64,000 bases of DNA, from contig CANMWO010000001.1 in NCBI GenBank assembly GCA_947501695.1, positions 1,674,001 through 1,738,000 of the forward strand, given 5' to 3'. How positions within the stretch are numbered: position 1 is the stretch's first letter; each line of letters begins with the position of its first letter. The notes beneath the pieces were generated by a model. It saw nothing but the letters and a program-made list of their open reading frames with translations. It was not told the origin of the DNA and searched no databases. Below, piece by piece: positions 36,871-46,396 of this stretch. The translations under genes were made by a program, and so were the position numbers. Origin of the DNA: an uncultured Sphingomonadaceae bacterium. Its GTDB lineage: Bacteria; Pseudomonadota; Alphaproteobacteria; Sphingomonadales; Sphingomonadaceae.

Positions 36871-39593
36871 ATAATATCTCCTAATATTTCATGGGGGTCC
36901 GGCCTCAAGTGCCGATTCCATTCTTCAATAACGCATTGCCGAGCCTTATCATACCCGTTCAAAAGGGCATCCCAGCCTTCCTGTCCCGCCGCTTGGGCGA
37001 TGAGTTCACGGCTGGTTTCCGGCGGATAGTCACAGTCCGGTGACATGAGACGCAACGCGACCAGCAAGCGGGTCATTAATTCATGTGCTGAAACCATATT
37101 CTCGTTCAAGTGCGTTCCAGCAACAAGTCCACGCGCCGCCTTACCCAATTGTGGGTGCAAAGCTTCTCCGGTCTTGAGCTGCAGGAAGTGAATGATGAAT
37201 TCCCAATCGACCAGACCGCCCTCCATTAATTTCGTATCAAGCGGTCCTTTCGGTGGTTTATGCTCGACAATGTCCAGCCGCATTTTACGGACGGCTTTGC
37301 GTAATACTTCCGGTTCCCGCTGCTTCTGCAATATGGTCTTAATCTGTGCCTGTAATTGCCCGCAAGCTTCGGAACCGCCATAGACAGGTCGCGCTCTGGT
37401 TAATGCCATATGCTCCCAAGTCCACGCGCTTTCAGATTGATATTTATAGAAACTTTCAACGGTCACGGCCATCGGACCTTGCGTACCAGAAGGTCTCAAT
37501 CTTGTGTCCACTTCATAAAGCGGCCCCGCAGCCGTGGGCACGGAAAGCGCAGCAACAATACGTTGAGCAAGCCGGTTAAAATATTGCGTGCCGCCCAAAG
37601 GGCGTCGACCATTTGAATCCGCGCTATGGTCACCGGTGAACAGAAAAACCAGGTCAAGATCCGAAGCATGTGTCAATGCCTCCCCGCCCAATCGGCCAAG
37701 CGCAAGGATCAGCATTTCGCTATCCGGAACCTTACCATGAACCTCTTCAAACTCCGATATTGTCGCGTCAGTCAAAACTTGAATCGCGGCTTCGGCAACC
37801 CGTGCATAGCCGGCCGCTATAGCCAGCGGATCATGGCGTGATTCGATCAACTGTGTACCAAGGGCGAAACGCTTCTCCCCGACACGTGCACGAACTCGAT
37901 CGAGCAACATTTGGTAATCATCGCCGTCTTCGCGCCGCGCAAACTGCTCCGCCAATTCTTCCACGGACGGTGGCAAGTCTAATGCAGTCGTATCGATCAG
38001 CCCTTCGAATAGCTCGGTTCTGCGAGACAATTCATCCGCTAAAACGGGCGCATGGCTCAATATCCGGCTGAGCATTTCTCTAAGCCCCGGGCGTGCCTCC
38101 AGCATGCGGAAAAAATTTATCGCGGTTGGTAGCTTGTCAATCAGACTATCCAGCCGGATGAGAGCTTGTTGCGGATTGGGTGATGCAGCGATCGCCTCGA
38201 TCATCTCGGGCAGCACAGCTTCGAAGGATTCCACGGCCGCAGCACTTCTGAGAGCCGTCACTTTGCCGCTGCGCCAGCGTTTGATTTTTTCAGCAAAAAT
38301 ACTGGCTTGTGCCACACCTCTTTTTTTCAGTGCCGCCTCCAGTGCCTGATCTGCTTGCGGCAGCGCGATGCTGTCATCAGAATCAATCAACTCATCATAG
38401 ATTGCACCCACCGCCTCAACCCGTGGTTCGAGCAGGGCCAGTAAGTCAGTCCCTTCGTTCAGGCCATGAAGCCCCGCAACCCTGTCCAAAGATGCTTCAT
38501 CATCTGGTAGGCTATGCGTTTGCTGATCATTGACCATTTGCAGGCGATGCTCGATCACCCTGTATAATTCATAGGATTCAGCCAAAGCCTTAGCCCTATC
38601 TGGATGGATCCGTCCCGCATTCGCTAGTTCACGCAGAGCATCTCGCGTTGCTGGCGCGCGCAGCGCTGGTTCGCGTCCACCGAAGATCAATTGGTGCATT
38701 TGTGCATAAAACTCAGCCTCGCGGATACCGCCACGTCCGCGCTTCAAATCATAGCCGGGGCCGAATTTTTGGCCTGCAGCATAATGATCGCGAATTTGGA
38801 CGGAAACCGCACCAATATTGCGAATAGCGCCATAATCCAGAGAGCGTCGCCAGATAAACGGATTAATGGTCTCGAGAAAATAGCGTCCGAGATCGGCGTC
38901 GCCTGCCGCAAAGCGAGAGCGAATAAACGCGGCCTGTTCCCAAGCAAGCGCGCTGGATTCATAATAGCTTATGGCCGCTTCAACGGGCAGTGCCACCGGG
39001 CTCACCTCAGGTGATGGCCGTAACCGCATATCGACGCGAAAAACATAACCATCGGCATCCCGGGTATTCAGTGCGTCAACCAATTGCTGGCCAATGCGCC
39101 GCGCCGCGTCGCTCGGTTCTTCACGGCCACGTGTCGGTATTTTTTCCGGATCATAAATGAAGATCGGATCGATATCGGAAGAATAATTCAGTTCCCGACT
39201 GCCATGTTTTCCCAGACCGATGACAGCAAAACCGGCAGGGTCAGCGTCAGGATAGCGGCTGGCGTAAATATCGGCCAATGCCTCATCAAGCGCACGATCA
39301 GCAAAATCTGAAAGCTGCGCAACGACTTCAGTCAAACTGAGCTGCCCAGCCAAATCACCTACAGCTAATGTCAGCGCCAGCGCTCGCTTTTCGCGTCGCA
39401 ATTTCTGGTGAACATTTTCAGCGCCAGCACCTGCTGCCTTCACAAACGAAAAAGCCGCCTCCAAATCCTCGTCAGCCAACAGCTGCTTTAGTTCGGGCTG
39501 GACCTCCATCGCCATACCAAGATAGGGCGCATGATCCTGAGCGCGCTTAATCGCGTCTTTCAGGCTAGTCGGTTCAGGCAAGCCCTTGATCAT
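36867..39593 (-). CDS. glnE: glutamine synthetase adenylyltransferase/adenylyl-removing enzyme
   Basis: 908 residues, the normal size. Two nucleotidyltransferase domains are visible: the N-terminal adenylyl-removing domain with GLGKHGSRELNYSSDID (about 123-139) and the C-terminal adenylyltransferase domain with ALGRLGGEALTHASDLDLVF (about 635-655). It modifies and demodifies glutamine synthetase in response to nitrogen status via PII. It overlaps tgt by one base (TAATG) upstream and bcp by four downstream, so all are co-translated. No glnA or glnB is in the window. Confidence 0.96.
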   Translation of the reverse strand: MIKGLPEPTSLKDAIKRAQDHAPYLGMAMEVQPELKQLLADEDLEAAFSFVKAAGAGAENVHQKLRREKRALALTLAVGDLAGQLSLTEVVAQLSDFADRALDEALADIYASRYPDADPAGFAVIGLGKHGSRELNYSSDIDPIFIYDPEKIPTRGREEPSDAARRIGQQLVDALNTRDADGYVFRVDMRLRPSPEVSPVALPVEAAISYYESSALAWEQAAFIRSRFAAGDADLGRYFLETINPFIWRRSLDYGAIRNIGAVSVQIRDHYAAGQKFGPGYDLKRGRGGIREAEFYAQMHQLIFGGREPALRAPATRDALRELANAGRIHPDRAKALAESYELYRVIEHRLQMVNDQQTHSLPDDEASLDRVAGLHGLNEGTDLLALLEPRVEAVGAIYDELIDSDDSIALPQADQALEAALKKRGVAQASIFAEKIKRWRSGKVTALRSAAAVESFEAVLPEMIEAIAASPNPQQALIRLDSLIDKLPTAINFFRMLEARPGLREMLSRILSHAPVLADELSRRTELFEGLIDTTALDLPPSVEELAEQFARREDGDDYQMLLDRVRARVGEKRFALGTQLIESRHDPLAIAAGYARVAEAAIQVLTDATISEFEEVHGKVPDSEMLILALGRLGGEALTHASDLDLVFLFTGDHSADSNGRRPLGGTQYFNRLAQRIVAALSVPTAAGPLYEVDTRLRPSGTQGPMAVTVESFYKYQSESAWTWEHMALTRARPVYGGSEACGQLQAQIKTILQKQREPEVLRKAVRKMRLDIVEHKPPKGPLDTKLMEGGLVDWEFIIHFLQLKTGEALHPQLGKAARGLVAGTHLNENMVSAHELMTRLLVALRLMSPDCDYPPETSRELIAQAAGQEGWDALLNGYDKARQCVIEEWNRHLRPDPHEILGDII

Positions 39594-40717
39594 TATTGTA
39601 GATATTTCCCACGAAAATCACGGGCAAAAGCTGAAAAAGCCCCTGCGGCTATGGCGTCTCTCATGCCAGCCATAAGCGACTGATAAAAAGCAATATTATG
39701 CTCTGTCATCAACATCGCTCCCAATATCTCCTTCGAACGGATCAAGTGATGAAGATAAGCCCGGCTATAGGTCTGGCAAACCGAACAGGTGCATTCCGCA
39801 TCCAATGGCTCCATATCTTCGGCAAATTTGGCGTTGCGGATATTAATCGGACCACTAGCTGTAAAAGCCTGACCATTGCGGCCTGAACGGCTCGGCAACA
39901 CACAGTCAAACATATCAACACCGCGCTCGACCGCACCAACCAGATCATCGGGTTTGCCGACGCCCATCAGATAGCGTGGCTTTTCGGCAGGCAATTGATC
40001 CGGCGCATAGTCTAAAACGTCGAACATAGCTTCCTGGCCCTCTCCTACGGCGAGCCCCCCAATTGCATAACCATCAAAGCCTATCTCGATCAACGCTTTG
40101 GCCGAAGCCGCTCGGATATCTTTATCCAATGACCCTTGCTGAATCCCAAAAAGTGCCGCTTTTTCTGCATGTTCCTTGCCACTATCAAAGCCGTCACGGG
40201 ACCGCTTCGCCCAGCGCATTGAACGTTCCATTGAAAGCACGGCTTCCTCTCGAGTAGCGCCGTTTTTGGTACACTCATCGAACGCCATAACAATATCACT
40301 GCCAAGCAGACGTTGAATCTCCATGGAACGTTCCGGCGTCAGCATATGACGCGATCCATCCAAATGGCTTCGAAACTCCACACCATTCTCACTCATCTTC
40401 GTAAGATCGGATAAGCTCATCACTTGATAACCGCCGCTGTCCGTCAAGATGGGCCGCTCCCAATTCATAAATTTGTGCAATCCGCCGAGCTTCGCCACCC
40501 GCTCCGCACCGGGGCGCAGCATCAAATGATAAGTGTTTCCTAAAATGATATCTGCGCCAGTTGCACGCACCGTTTCCGGTTTCATCGCCTTGACTGTTGC
40601 AGCCGTCCCAACAGGCATAAACGCCGGCGTACGAATATCGCCGCGTTGCATCGTGATTTTTCCGGTACGCGCCTTGCCATCGGTGGCAGCGATCGAAAAA
40701 GAAAAACGGTCAGCCAT
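39593..40717 (-). CDS. tgt: tRNA-guanine transglycosylase
   Basis: 374 residues. Catalytic Asp region [13 protein letters not shown] and the second nucleophile Asp in [14 protein letters not shown] context (DMFDCVLP) are in place; zinc ligands C-x-C-x-x-C are in [18 protein letters not shown], with the distal His. It swaps guanine-34 for preQ1 in tRNAs with GUN anticodons. queA, the next step in queuosine synthesis, lies 1.3 kb upstream on the same strand, separated by hlyIII and a lipoprotein gene on the other strand. Confidence 0.96.
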   Translation of the reverse strand: MADRFSFSIAATDGKARTGKITMQRGDIRTPAFMPVGTAATVKAMKPETVRATGADIILGNTYHLMLRPGAERVAKLGGLHKFMNWERPILTDSGGYQVMSLSDLTKMSENGVEFRSHLDGSRHMLTPERSMEIQRLLGSDIVMAFDECTKNGATREEAVLSMERSMRWAKRSRDGFDSGKEHAEKAALFGIQQGSLDKDIRAASAKALIEIGFDGYAIGGLAVGEGQEAMFDVLDYAPDQLPAEKPRYLMGVGKPDDLVGAVERGVDMFDCVLPSRSGRNGQAFTASGPINIRNAKFAEDMEPLDAECTCSVCQTYSRAYLHHLIRSKEILGAMLMTEHNIAFYQSLMAGMRDAIAAGAFSAFARDFRGKYLQ

Positions 40718-40872
40718 TCAAATTTGTCCCAATCAACGAAGTAAGGCCCGAAAAAACAAAGAATTTTGTGTTTTTTGCCTTATGGTGTAACCAAAGGACC
40801 GTTCTGTGCGAATCCCTCATGAACTGTGCAGGATGGAAACAGTTTTTCAAAGACCAAAATCGGGAGTAAATT

Positions 40873-41220
40873 ATGACGAAGACAATGAAATTAAGTTCAG
40901 CCGCAACGGCACTTATCGCAGCCGCAGCACTTTCCGCATGTTCCGGTGGTGCTAGCGAAGCAACCGAAGGCGCTGAAGCAACCGGCGAAGAAGTCACTGA
41001 AGTGGCTGCCGCTGAAAAAGAAAAATGCTTCGGCATCGCAAAAGCGGGCGAGAATGACTGCGCCGCTGGCGAAGGCACAAGCTGTGCTGGTACATCGGTT
41101 GTCGATTATCAGGGCAATGCTTGGACATATACCGAAGCTGGCGAGTGCGAGCCTCAGGGCGGTTCATTAACCGAAGTTGCTGACAATGATGCGCCAGTTC
41201 CTGTTGCAGCTGAAGGCTAA
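40873..41220 (+). CDS. DUF2282/BufA1-like bufferin-type lipoprotein
   Basis: 115 residues. The signal peptide ends in a lipobox L20-S-A-C23 followed by a Gly/Ser/Glu-rich linker, so it is probably a lipoprotein. The C-terminal part [36 protein letters not shown] holds four cysteines (C52, C63, C71, C92) in the DUF2282 arrangement of BufA1 copper-binding peptides, whose Cys are modified to thiooxazoles by BufB (DUF692) with BufC. Neither gene occurs in the window, so this may be unmodified. GGGAG precedes the ATG; a terminator follows at once. Monocistronic, on the strand opposite to its neighbours. Confidence 0.78.
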   Translation: MTKTMKLSSAATALIAAAALSACSGGASEATEGAEATGEEVTEVAAAEKEKCFGIAKAGENDCAAGEGTSCAGTSVVDYQGNAWTYTEAGECEPQGGSLTEVADNDAPVPVAAEG

Positions 41221-41241
41221 ACCCTAACGCATAAGAATTTG

Positions 41242-41272
41242 AAAGGGCGGTTCGATTGAGCCGCCCTTTTTT
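41242..41272 (+). terminator. rho-independent terminator after DUF2282 gene
   Basis: GC-rich stem AAAGGGCGG with CCGCCCTTT, extended by GGTTC/GAGCC to about twelve pairs around a GATT loop, followed by a run of T. It begins 22 bases after the stop of the lipoprotein gene. Confidence 0.9.
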
Positions 41273-41356
41273 ATGCACGACACGTTTGCAGGGTTTTGTT
41301 CTCCACATATAATGAACATCAAAGAGTTTCAGGCCGGGCTGCCATCTTAGGTCCGT

Positions 41357-41992
41357 CTATTGAGAAAACAGTGCAAGCCATATTGCGATTAAAAACGCCG
41401 CCGTCCCTAGCAAAACAAACATATGCCACACAGCATATCTATAAGCTTGGGCTTTACGTCCGTAGAATATCGTTCCAAAAGAATAGAAAAAGCCGCCAGC
41501 TATAATCGCGACTAGTGCCGGCATTGGTAAGGCTGAGGAAAAGACCGGTAAAGCAACTGTGCCGATCCAACCGAGTCCAATATAGAAAGCCAAAGACCAG
41601 CGCGGTTCAATATTCTCACCAAAAACCTTGTATAATATTGCTGGAATCGCGAGCAGCCAAACAGCTCCCAGAACGAAATAGAGCAGCGTCGTACCGATAT
41701 AAACGAGAAGTGGCGTAAAGGTTCCAGCAATCAGTGCGTATATTGCTGCATGGTCGAACCGCCGAAGACCGCTACGCCAATGGTGCTGGGGTAGAAGATG
41801 GTATGATGCAGATGCGGCAAATGATGCGATCATGCATATGGCATAGATCGAACAAGCCGCGATCAGTGGGGCGTCGAATTTCGCAACAGCATATATTACA
41901 ACTACTGCGCAACCAACAAGAACAGCAAACAAACCCGATATATGGATTACACCATCGACAACCCGCTCGCGGGTGGTTTCGCTAGGGTACAT
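41357..41992 (-). CDS. hemolysin III family (PAQR-like) membrane protein
   Basis: 211 residues, seven membrane helices. Family marks are HISGLFAVLVG at the N-terminus, ASYHLLPQHHWRSGLRRFDHAAIYALIAGTF-type segment in helices 2-3 (YH.., LRRFDHA), and a late AYRYAVWHMFVLLG with the conserved His. YqfA/HlyIII-type proteins are members of the PAQR/CREST hydrolase group; in bacteria the function is poorly known. It sits between queA and the DUF2282 gene. Confidence 0.9.
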   Translation of the reverse strand: MYPSETTRERVVDGVIHISGLFAVLVGCAVVVIYAVAKFDAPLIAACSIYAICMIASFAASASYHLLPQHHWRSGLRRFDHAAIYALIAGTFTPLLVYIGTTLLYFVLGAVWLLAIPAILYKVFGENIEPRWSLAFYIGLGWIGTVALPVFSSALPMPALVAIIAGGFFYSFGTIFYGRKAQAYRYAVWHMFVLLGTAAFLIAIWLALFSQ

Positions 41993-42045
41993 TCAGACGA
42001 CTTTCCGCATATCTGTACATCCACATTTCAGCTCCGAAACAGTCA

Positions 42046-43074
42046 TCAGGGAAGCAACAGGCTCGAATCACCATAGCTGTAGAATCTATATTTTTTGGCA
42101 ATAGCGTGCGCATAAGCCGACTGCATATTATCAAGCCCCATCAACGCGCTTACCAACATGAAAAGCGTTGACTTGGGTAGATGAAAATTAGTCATAAGGC
42201 CGTCTATAGCGCGAAATTTATAACCGGGTGTAATGAAGATATCAGTGTCACCTTCAAATGGTTGAATGACTCCATCAGCTCGCGTCGCGCTTTCCAATAG
42301 ACGTAGACTAGTAGTTCCAACGGCGATTACTCGTCCACCGTTTTGACGCGCCGCATTTAGCCGTTCCGCAACATCCGGCTCGATCCGACCCCATTCGCTG
42401 TGCATCTTGTGGTGATCTGTTTCGTCAACTTTCACCGGAAGAAAAGTTCCTGCACCGACGTGAAGGGTCAATGTTTCTTGACCGATCCCCGCATCGCTAA
42501 GTGCTTTCATCAATGCATCAGTGAAATGCAACGCCGCAGTTGGCGCAGCGACAGCGCCCTTCTCACGTGCAAACATCGTTTGATAATCTTCTGCATCGCG
42601 GTCATCAATATCTCGCTTGCTAGCGATATAGGGTGGCAGCGGCATTGTCCCAGCTCGTCCGAGCAGGACTTCAACAGGTTCGTCACCAAGAAAATGGAGT
42701 ATGAAACTGCCATCCTCGAATTTTTCTTCAGCTCGCGCCGTCACGCCTTCGCCAAAATCGACGAAATCATCAATTTTCAATCTTTTGGCGTTCCGAACAA
42801 ATGCCTGCCAGCGCCTGAGATCTATCCGCTTGTGCAAAGTCGCGCCAATTTTAGCTTCCCCGCGGCGACCTTCTAACTGTGCCGGGATCACCTTGGTATC
42901 GTTAAAAACCAATATGTCTTTCTTTGATAACAGCCGCGACAGGTCAGTAACGGCGTGATCAGTCAATTGCCCTGCCCCTGTGACGCTGAGAAGCCGCGCG
43001 CTATCTCTTGGCACTGCTGGCCGTAGAGCAATATTTTCTTGCGGTAGCGCAAAATCAAAGAGATCAACGCGCAC
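42046..43074 (-). CDS. queA: S-adenosylmethionine:tRNA ribosyltransferase-isomerase
   Basis: 342 residues from GTG 43074 (RVDLFDFALP). Typical segments are LPQENIALRP, DTKVIPAQLEGRR, LHVGAGTFLPVKVDE, HKMHSEWG and FHLPKSTLFMLVSALMG, all QueA-specific. It converts preQ1-tRNA to epoxyqueuosine-tRNA, acting after Tgt. It follows the cyclophilin gene after 8 bases on the same strand. Confidence 0.96.
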   Translation of the reverse strand: MRVDLFDFALPQENIALRPAVPRDSARLLSVTGAGQLTDHAVTDLSRLLSKKDILVFNDTKVIPAQLEGRRGEAKIGATLHKRIDLRRWQAFVRNAKRLKIDDFVDFGEGVTARAEEKFEDGSFILHFLGDEPVEVLLGRAGTMPLPPYIASKRDIDDRDAEDYQTMFAREKGAVAAPTAALHFTDALMKALSDAGIGQETLTLHVGAGTFLPVKVDETDHHKMHSEWGRIEPDVAERLNAARQNGGRVIAVGTTSLRLLESATRADGVIQPFEGDTDIFITPGYKFRAIDGLMTNFHLPKSTLFMLVSALMGLDNMQSAYAHAIAKKYRFYSYGDSSLLLP

Positions 43075-43082
43075 GCAAAAGC

Positions 43083-43736
43083 CTATGGATTAATTGGCGC
43101 GTTCAGATCGTCGACTGAAATTTGTTTTTCGGGAATAGGTGAGAATGCACCTGCTGTTGGTGGTTCTTTACCATCTGCTGCGATCGAAGCCTGGAGTATC
43201 CGGCTTGGGCTCGCAGGTGGCTCACCGCGATTAATCGCATCGGCATATTGCATCCCAGCTTTGACACGACCGAATACCGTATATTTCTTATCAAGCGCAA
43301 ATCGAGGATAAAATACGATGAAAAACTGGCTATTCGCGCTATCTTCACCTTGCGCACGCGCCATTGACACGACACCTCTTAAATGCGGAAATGGATGAAA
43401 TTCAGCTTTTAAATCAGGCAATTCTGATCCGCCAGTGCCGGTTCCGGTTGGATCACCGGTTTGCGCCATAAAGCCCTCAATCACCCTGTGGAAAATTACC
43501 CCATCATAGAATCCCTGCCGCGTTAGCGTCTTGATGCGATCTACATGGTTAGGGGCAGCGGCCGGGTATAACTCTATTGTTACACGTCCGCCTGTGGACA
43601 GATCGAGATGCAAGATGTTTTCTTCAGCAGGAACAGACGCCGGAGCCGGTTCAGCCGGAGCGGTTTGTTCCTGAGCCACCGCGCCACCACTCATCATTGC
43701 GAGAGCAAAGAAGGAAACGATAAATTTGCTAAGCAT
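43083..43736 (-). CDS. periplasmic cyclophilin-type peptidyl-prolyl isomerase
   Basis: 217 residues. Signal peptide LSKFIVSFFALAMMSGGAVA, then a Pro/Glu/Ala-rich linker, then a cyclophilin domain with FHRVIEGFMAQTGD, SMARAQGEDSANSQFFI and FGRVKAGM. These contain the active-site Arg, Phe and Gln. It catalyses prolyl isomerisation of exported proteins. The gene is upstream of queA; in alphaproteobacteria coaD-ppi-queA-tgt is a recurring order. Confidence 0.93.
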   Translation of the reverse strand: MLSKFIVSFFALAMMSGGAVAQEQTAPAEPAPASVPAEENILHLDLSTGGRVTIELYPAAAPNHVDRIKTLTRQGFYDGVIFHRVIEGFMAQTGDPTGTGTGGSELPDLKAEFHPFPHLRGVVSMARAQGEDSANSQFFIVFYPRFALDKKYTVFGRVKAGMQYADAINRGEPPASPSRILQASIAADGKEPPTAGAFSPIPEKQISVDDLNAPINP

Positions 43737-43857
43737 ATATAACTACTCACCTGTTCGTTGGTCACAATCACGTATCGCCTTGATCACATGATCTCAATAT
43801 TGCCGCCTATTGGACGAGATATGCTTTCGCCGCAATGAACTGCTTACTAAAACCTAT

Positions 43858-44361
43858 TTACTGTTCGCCCTTCAGACCAATTTCCGAAACGCGGGCCACG
43901 ACTTCTTTACAGACTTTAGGCGAAACAAATTTGTGTATTTCACCCCCGTACATCGCGATTTCCTTAACCAGTCGAGAAGCAATCGGCTGCAGAGACACAT
44001 CTGCCATCAAGAAAACCGTTTCAATCTGGTCGTTCAATTGCTGGTTCATGCCCGCCATTTGATATTCATATTCGAAATCCGCCACAGCACGCAATCCGCG
44101 GACGATAACGTTAGCGCCTTGTTTCTGAGCAAATTTCATTAGCAACGCGTTGAAAGCAACTACTTCCACCGCATCACCAAGATCAGCTGTTTCGCGCCGG
44201 ACCATTTCAAGCCGTTCTTCCAATGAGAACATCGGGGATTTTGATGGATTGGTGGTCACGCCGATCACCAATTTATCCACCAACCGCGTGCCGCGCTGAA
44301 TTATATCCATATGGCCCAATGTTACGGGATCAAAAGTCCCAGGATAAACACCAACTCTCAT
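43858..44361 (-). CDS. coaD: phosphopantetheine adenylyltransferase
   Basis: 167 residues from ATG 44361, where the canonical RVGVYPGTFDPVTLGH begins (T-x-x-H nucleotidyltransferase motif). RGLRAVADFEYEYQMAGMN and SRLVKEIAMYGG are further CoaD signatures. It makes dephospho-CoA from phosphopantetheine. First gene of the coaD-cyclophilin-queA set; 121 bases separate it from the cyclophilin gene. Confidence 0.95.
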   Translation of the reverse strand: MRVGVYPGTFDPVTLGHMDIIQRGTRLVDKLVIGVTTNPSKSPMFSLEERLEMVRRETADLGDAVEVVAFNALLMKFAQKQGANVIVRGLRAVADFEYEYQMAGMNQQLNDQIETVFLMADVSLQPIASRLVKEIAMYGGEIHKFVSPKVCKEVVARVSEIGLKGEQ

Positions 44362-44397
44362 AATATTTTCCCCCATGGGCTCGAGCCCCAACAATGA

Positions 44398-45300
44398 TTA
44401 GCGATCCCGCTGGACCGTATATTCGGCGATGGCCCGAAGCAAATTGGCTTCCTCGCCATAGCCGTTCAAATGTGATTTCGCTTGGTTAACCAGCATTTGC
44501 GCCTGATCCTTGGCGCGGTCCAGTCCCATCAAACTCAAAAACGTCTGTTTTCCGGCCGCTTCATCCTTGTGCAGCGCTTTTCCCGCCAGCTTTTCATCGC
44601 CTTCAACGTCTAAAATGTCATCGGCAATTTGAAAAGCCAGGCCAAGATCATGAGCATAGCCACGCAATCCGGTTCGCCCGTCAATCGGGATACGGCCCAA
44701 TATTGCGCCAATCTCCACACAAGCGGTAATTAACGCACCGGTTTTCAACTGCTGCAATCTTGTGACCGTCGGTAAATCAAACGTTGTGGTTTCAGCAACG
44801 AGATCCATCATCTGACCGCCAGCCATGCCTGCTGGCCCAGCTGCCTTCGCTAAACATGCTACCATTTCGGCGCGAACAAACGGATCGCTATGGGTATTTT
44901 CATCAGCCAATAATTCGAATGCCAATGCATGAAGCGCATCACCAGCAAGAACCGCCTGAGCCTCGCCATAGGCCTTGTGTGCTGTCGGCTTACCACGCCG
45001 GATATCATCGTCATCCATACACGGCAGGTCATCGTGGATCAGCGAATAAACATGCAACGCCTCCAAAGAAGTGGCAGCTCGCAAAGCACAATTCTCGTCG
45101 ACATTAAACAGGCGGGATGTAGCCATGACCAACAAAGGTCGAAGTCTTTTGCCGCCGCCAATAGCAGCATGGCGCATCGTTTCAAAAAGTTGCGCGCGTG
45201 CGTCATCTGGGACAGTCAGCATCAGATCAAACTGCTTATCAACCGCGCCCGCAACCTGGGCCATTTCCTGCTGCAGGTCCATATTATTATTGGCAGACAC
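44398..45300 (-). CDS. ispA: polyprenyl synthetase, farnesyl diphosphate synthase-type
   Basis: 300 residues from GTG 45300, or 294 from ATG 45282. The first Asp-rich motif DDLPCMDDDD and second DDILD are the FARM and SARM of trans-prenyltransferases, with GGKRLRPLL near 53 and FQIADDILD. Length and the DDxxxxD spacing fit FPP/GPP synthase IspA. It supplies farnesyl diphosphate for quinones, carotenoids and undecaprenyl carrier. It follows xseB after 2 bases, the standard xseB-ispA pair; a dxs gene is not seen. Confidence 0.92.
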   Translation of the reverse strand: MSANNNMDLQQEMAQVAGAVDKQFDLMLTVPDDARAQLFETMRHAAIGGGKRLRPLLVMATSRLFNVDENCALRAATSLEALHVYSLIHDDLPCMDDDDIRRGKPTAHKAYGEAQAVLAGDALHALAFELLADENTHSDPFVRAEMVACLAKAAGPAGMAGGQMMDLVAETTTFDLPTVTRLQQLKTGALITACVEIGAILGRIPIDGRTGLRGYAHDLGLAFQIADDILDVEGDEKLAGKALHKDEAAGKQTFLSLMGLDRAKDQAQMLVNQAKSHLNGYGEEANLLRAIAEYTVQRDR

Positions 45301-45302
45301 CG

Positions 45303-45563
45303 TTAATCGGCATCAAAGGCAGTGACGCCTTGAGCCTTGCCGTCACGGTCAAGGGTGATTTTCTCAATCTTCGCCTGTGCGTCTTCGAGGCGCTTTTGGC
45401 ACAATCCGCGGAGCTTTTCGCCCTGCTCATAAAGCGCTATCGATTGGTCCAACGGTACATCGCCACTTTCCAGCTTTCTGACAATATCTTCCAGTCGTCT
45501 GAGCGCATCTTCAAAGTTCAAATTTGCTGTGTCGTCTGACATATCTGGTGCTGTTTCACTCAT
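45303..45563 (-). CDS. xseB: exodeoxyribonuclease VII small subunit
   Basis: About 86 residues from ATG 45563; ATG 45569 and a TTG at 45599 are alternative starts. The core NFEDALRRLEDIVRKLESGDVPLDQSI... with EQGEKLRGLCQKRLEDAQ is diagnostic of XseB. It forms exonuclease VII with XseA, encoded elsewhere. First gene of the leftward xseB-ispA pair. Confidence 0.93.
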   Translation of the reverse strand: MSETAPDMSDDTANLNFEDALRRLEDIVRKLESGDVPLDQSIALYEQGEKLRGLCQKRLEDAQAKIEKITLDRDGKAQGVTAFDAD

Positions 45564-45699
45564 GTCCATTCCAATGACGTTGCTTTGGGTTTCGGTCAAG
45601 GCCTCGAAAGCGCAATTTGATCAGTTTTCCTATCTTAGCCATGATCTGGCTATTTATAGACATCATGGTTAGGATCAGTCGCAATAAGGGGAGAGTCTT

Positions 45700-46359
45700 A
45701 TGTTCATCGGGCATTTCGCACCGGCAATGGTCGCAGCAACCCATCCCAAGGCACCGGGCCTGGGCACTTTGTTCGTTGCCGGGCAATTGGTCGATTTTGG
45801 GTTTTTCGGGCTAGCCCTTTTCGGCATTGAAAATTTCCGGATCACACCAGGAATGACGGTCATGAATCCACTGGATCTCTATGACATGCCTTATACACAC
45901 AGTCTGCTTGGCAGCGGTATTTGGGCTTTCGGTTTTGCATTGCTGATCTGGTTAGTTACCCGAAGCAAGACCGGCGCAGTGATTGGCGGCCTTGTAGTGC
46001 TTTCCCACTGGTTGCTTGACTTACTCGTTCATGCGCCGGACCTGACTCTGGTTGGGGCACCACCGAAACTCGGGCTCGGTCTATGGAATTATCCAGCGAT
46101 AGAAATGCCCTTGGAGCTTCTTATAACCTTTGGCGCTCTCGCCTTTTATGTGTTTCGCACCCGGTCAACCGCCCCGCGTTCAAAGCCAGCCTTAGTGCTT
46201 TTGGCCATATTGCTGTTGGGCTTGCAGCTTTTTAACTGGTTTGCTCCGGAACCAGAGGTGGCGGATCGTGGCATGATGATCACAGCGCTTGTCGCCTTTG
46301 CAGCAGTGGCAGCCGCAGCCGCTTTTGTCGGCAGAACGCGTACATTGAAGCATGCTTGA
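45700..46359 (+). CDS. polytopic membrane protein, YdjM-like metal-dependent hydrolase family
   Basis: 219 residues with about six membrane helices. His residues at GHFAPAM (residue 4), PYTHSLLGS and SHWLLDLLVHAPD fit the integral-membrane metal-binding pattern of DUF457/YdjM-type proteins (H, H-S, H-x-x-x-D-x-x-x-H). Function unknown. GGGGAG is eight bases before the ATG. The gene is followed closely by a DUF2177 gene on the same strand. Confidence 0.72.
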   Translation: MFIGHFAPAMVAATHPKAPGLGTLFVAGQLVDFGFFGLALFGIENFRITPGMTVMNPLDLYDMPYTHSLLGSGIWAFGFALLIWLVTRSKTGAVIGGLVVLSHWLLDLLVHAPDLTLVGAPPKLGLGLWNYPAIEMPLELLITFGALAFYVFRTRSTAPRSKPALVLLAILLLGLQLFNWFAPEPEVADRGMMITALVAFAAVAAAAAFVGRTRTLKHA

Positions 46360-46396
46360 CGATCAGAAAATCAACACCGGAAAAACAGGAATCGCC

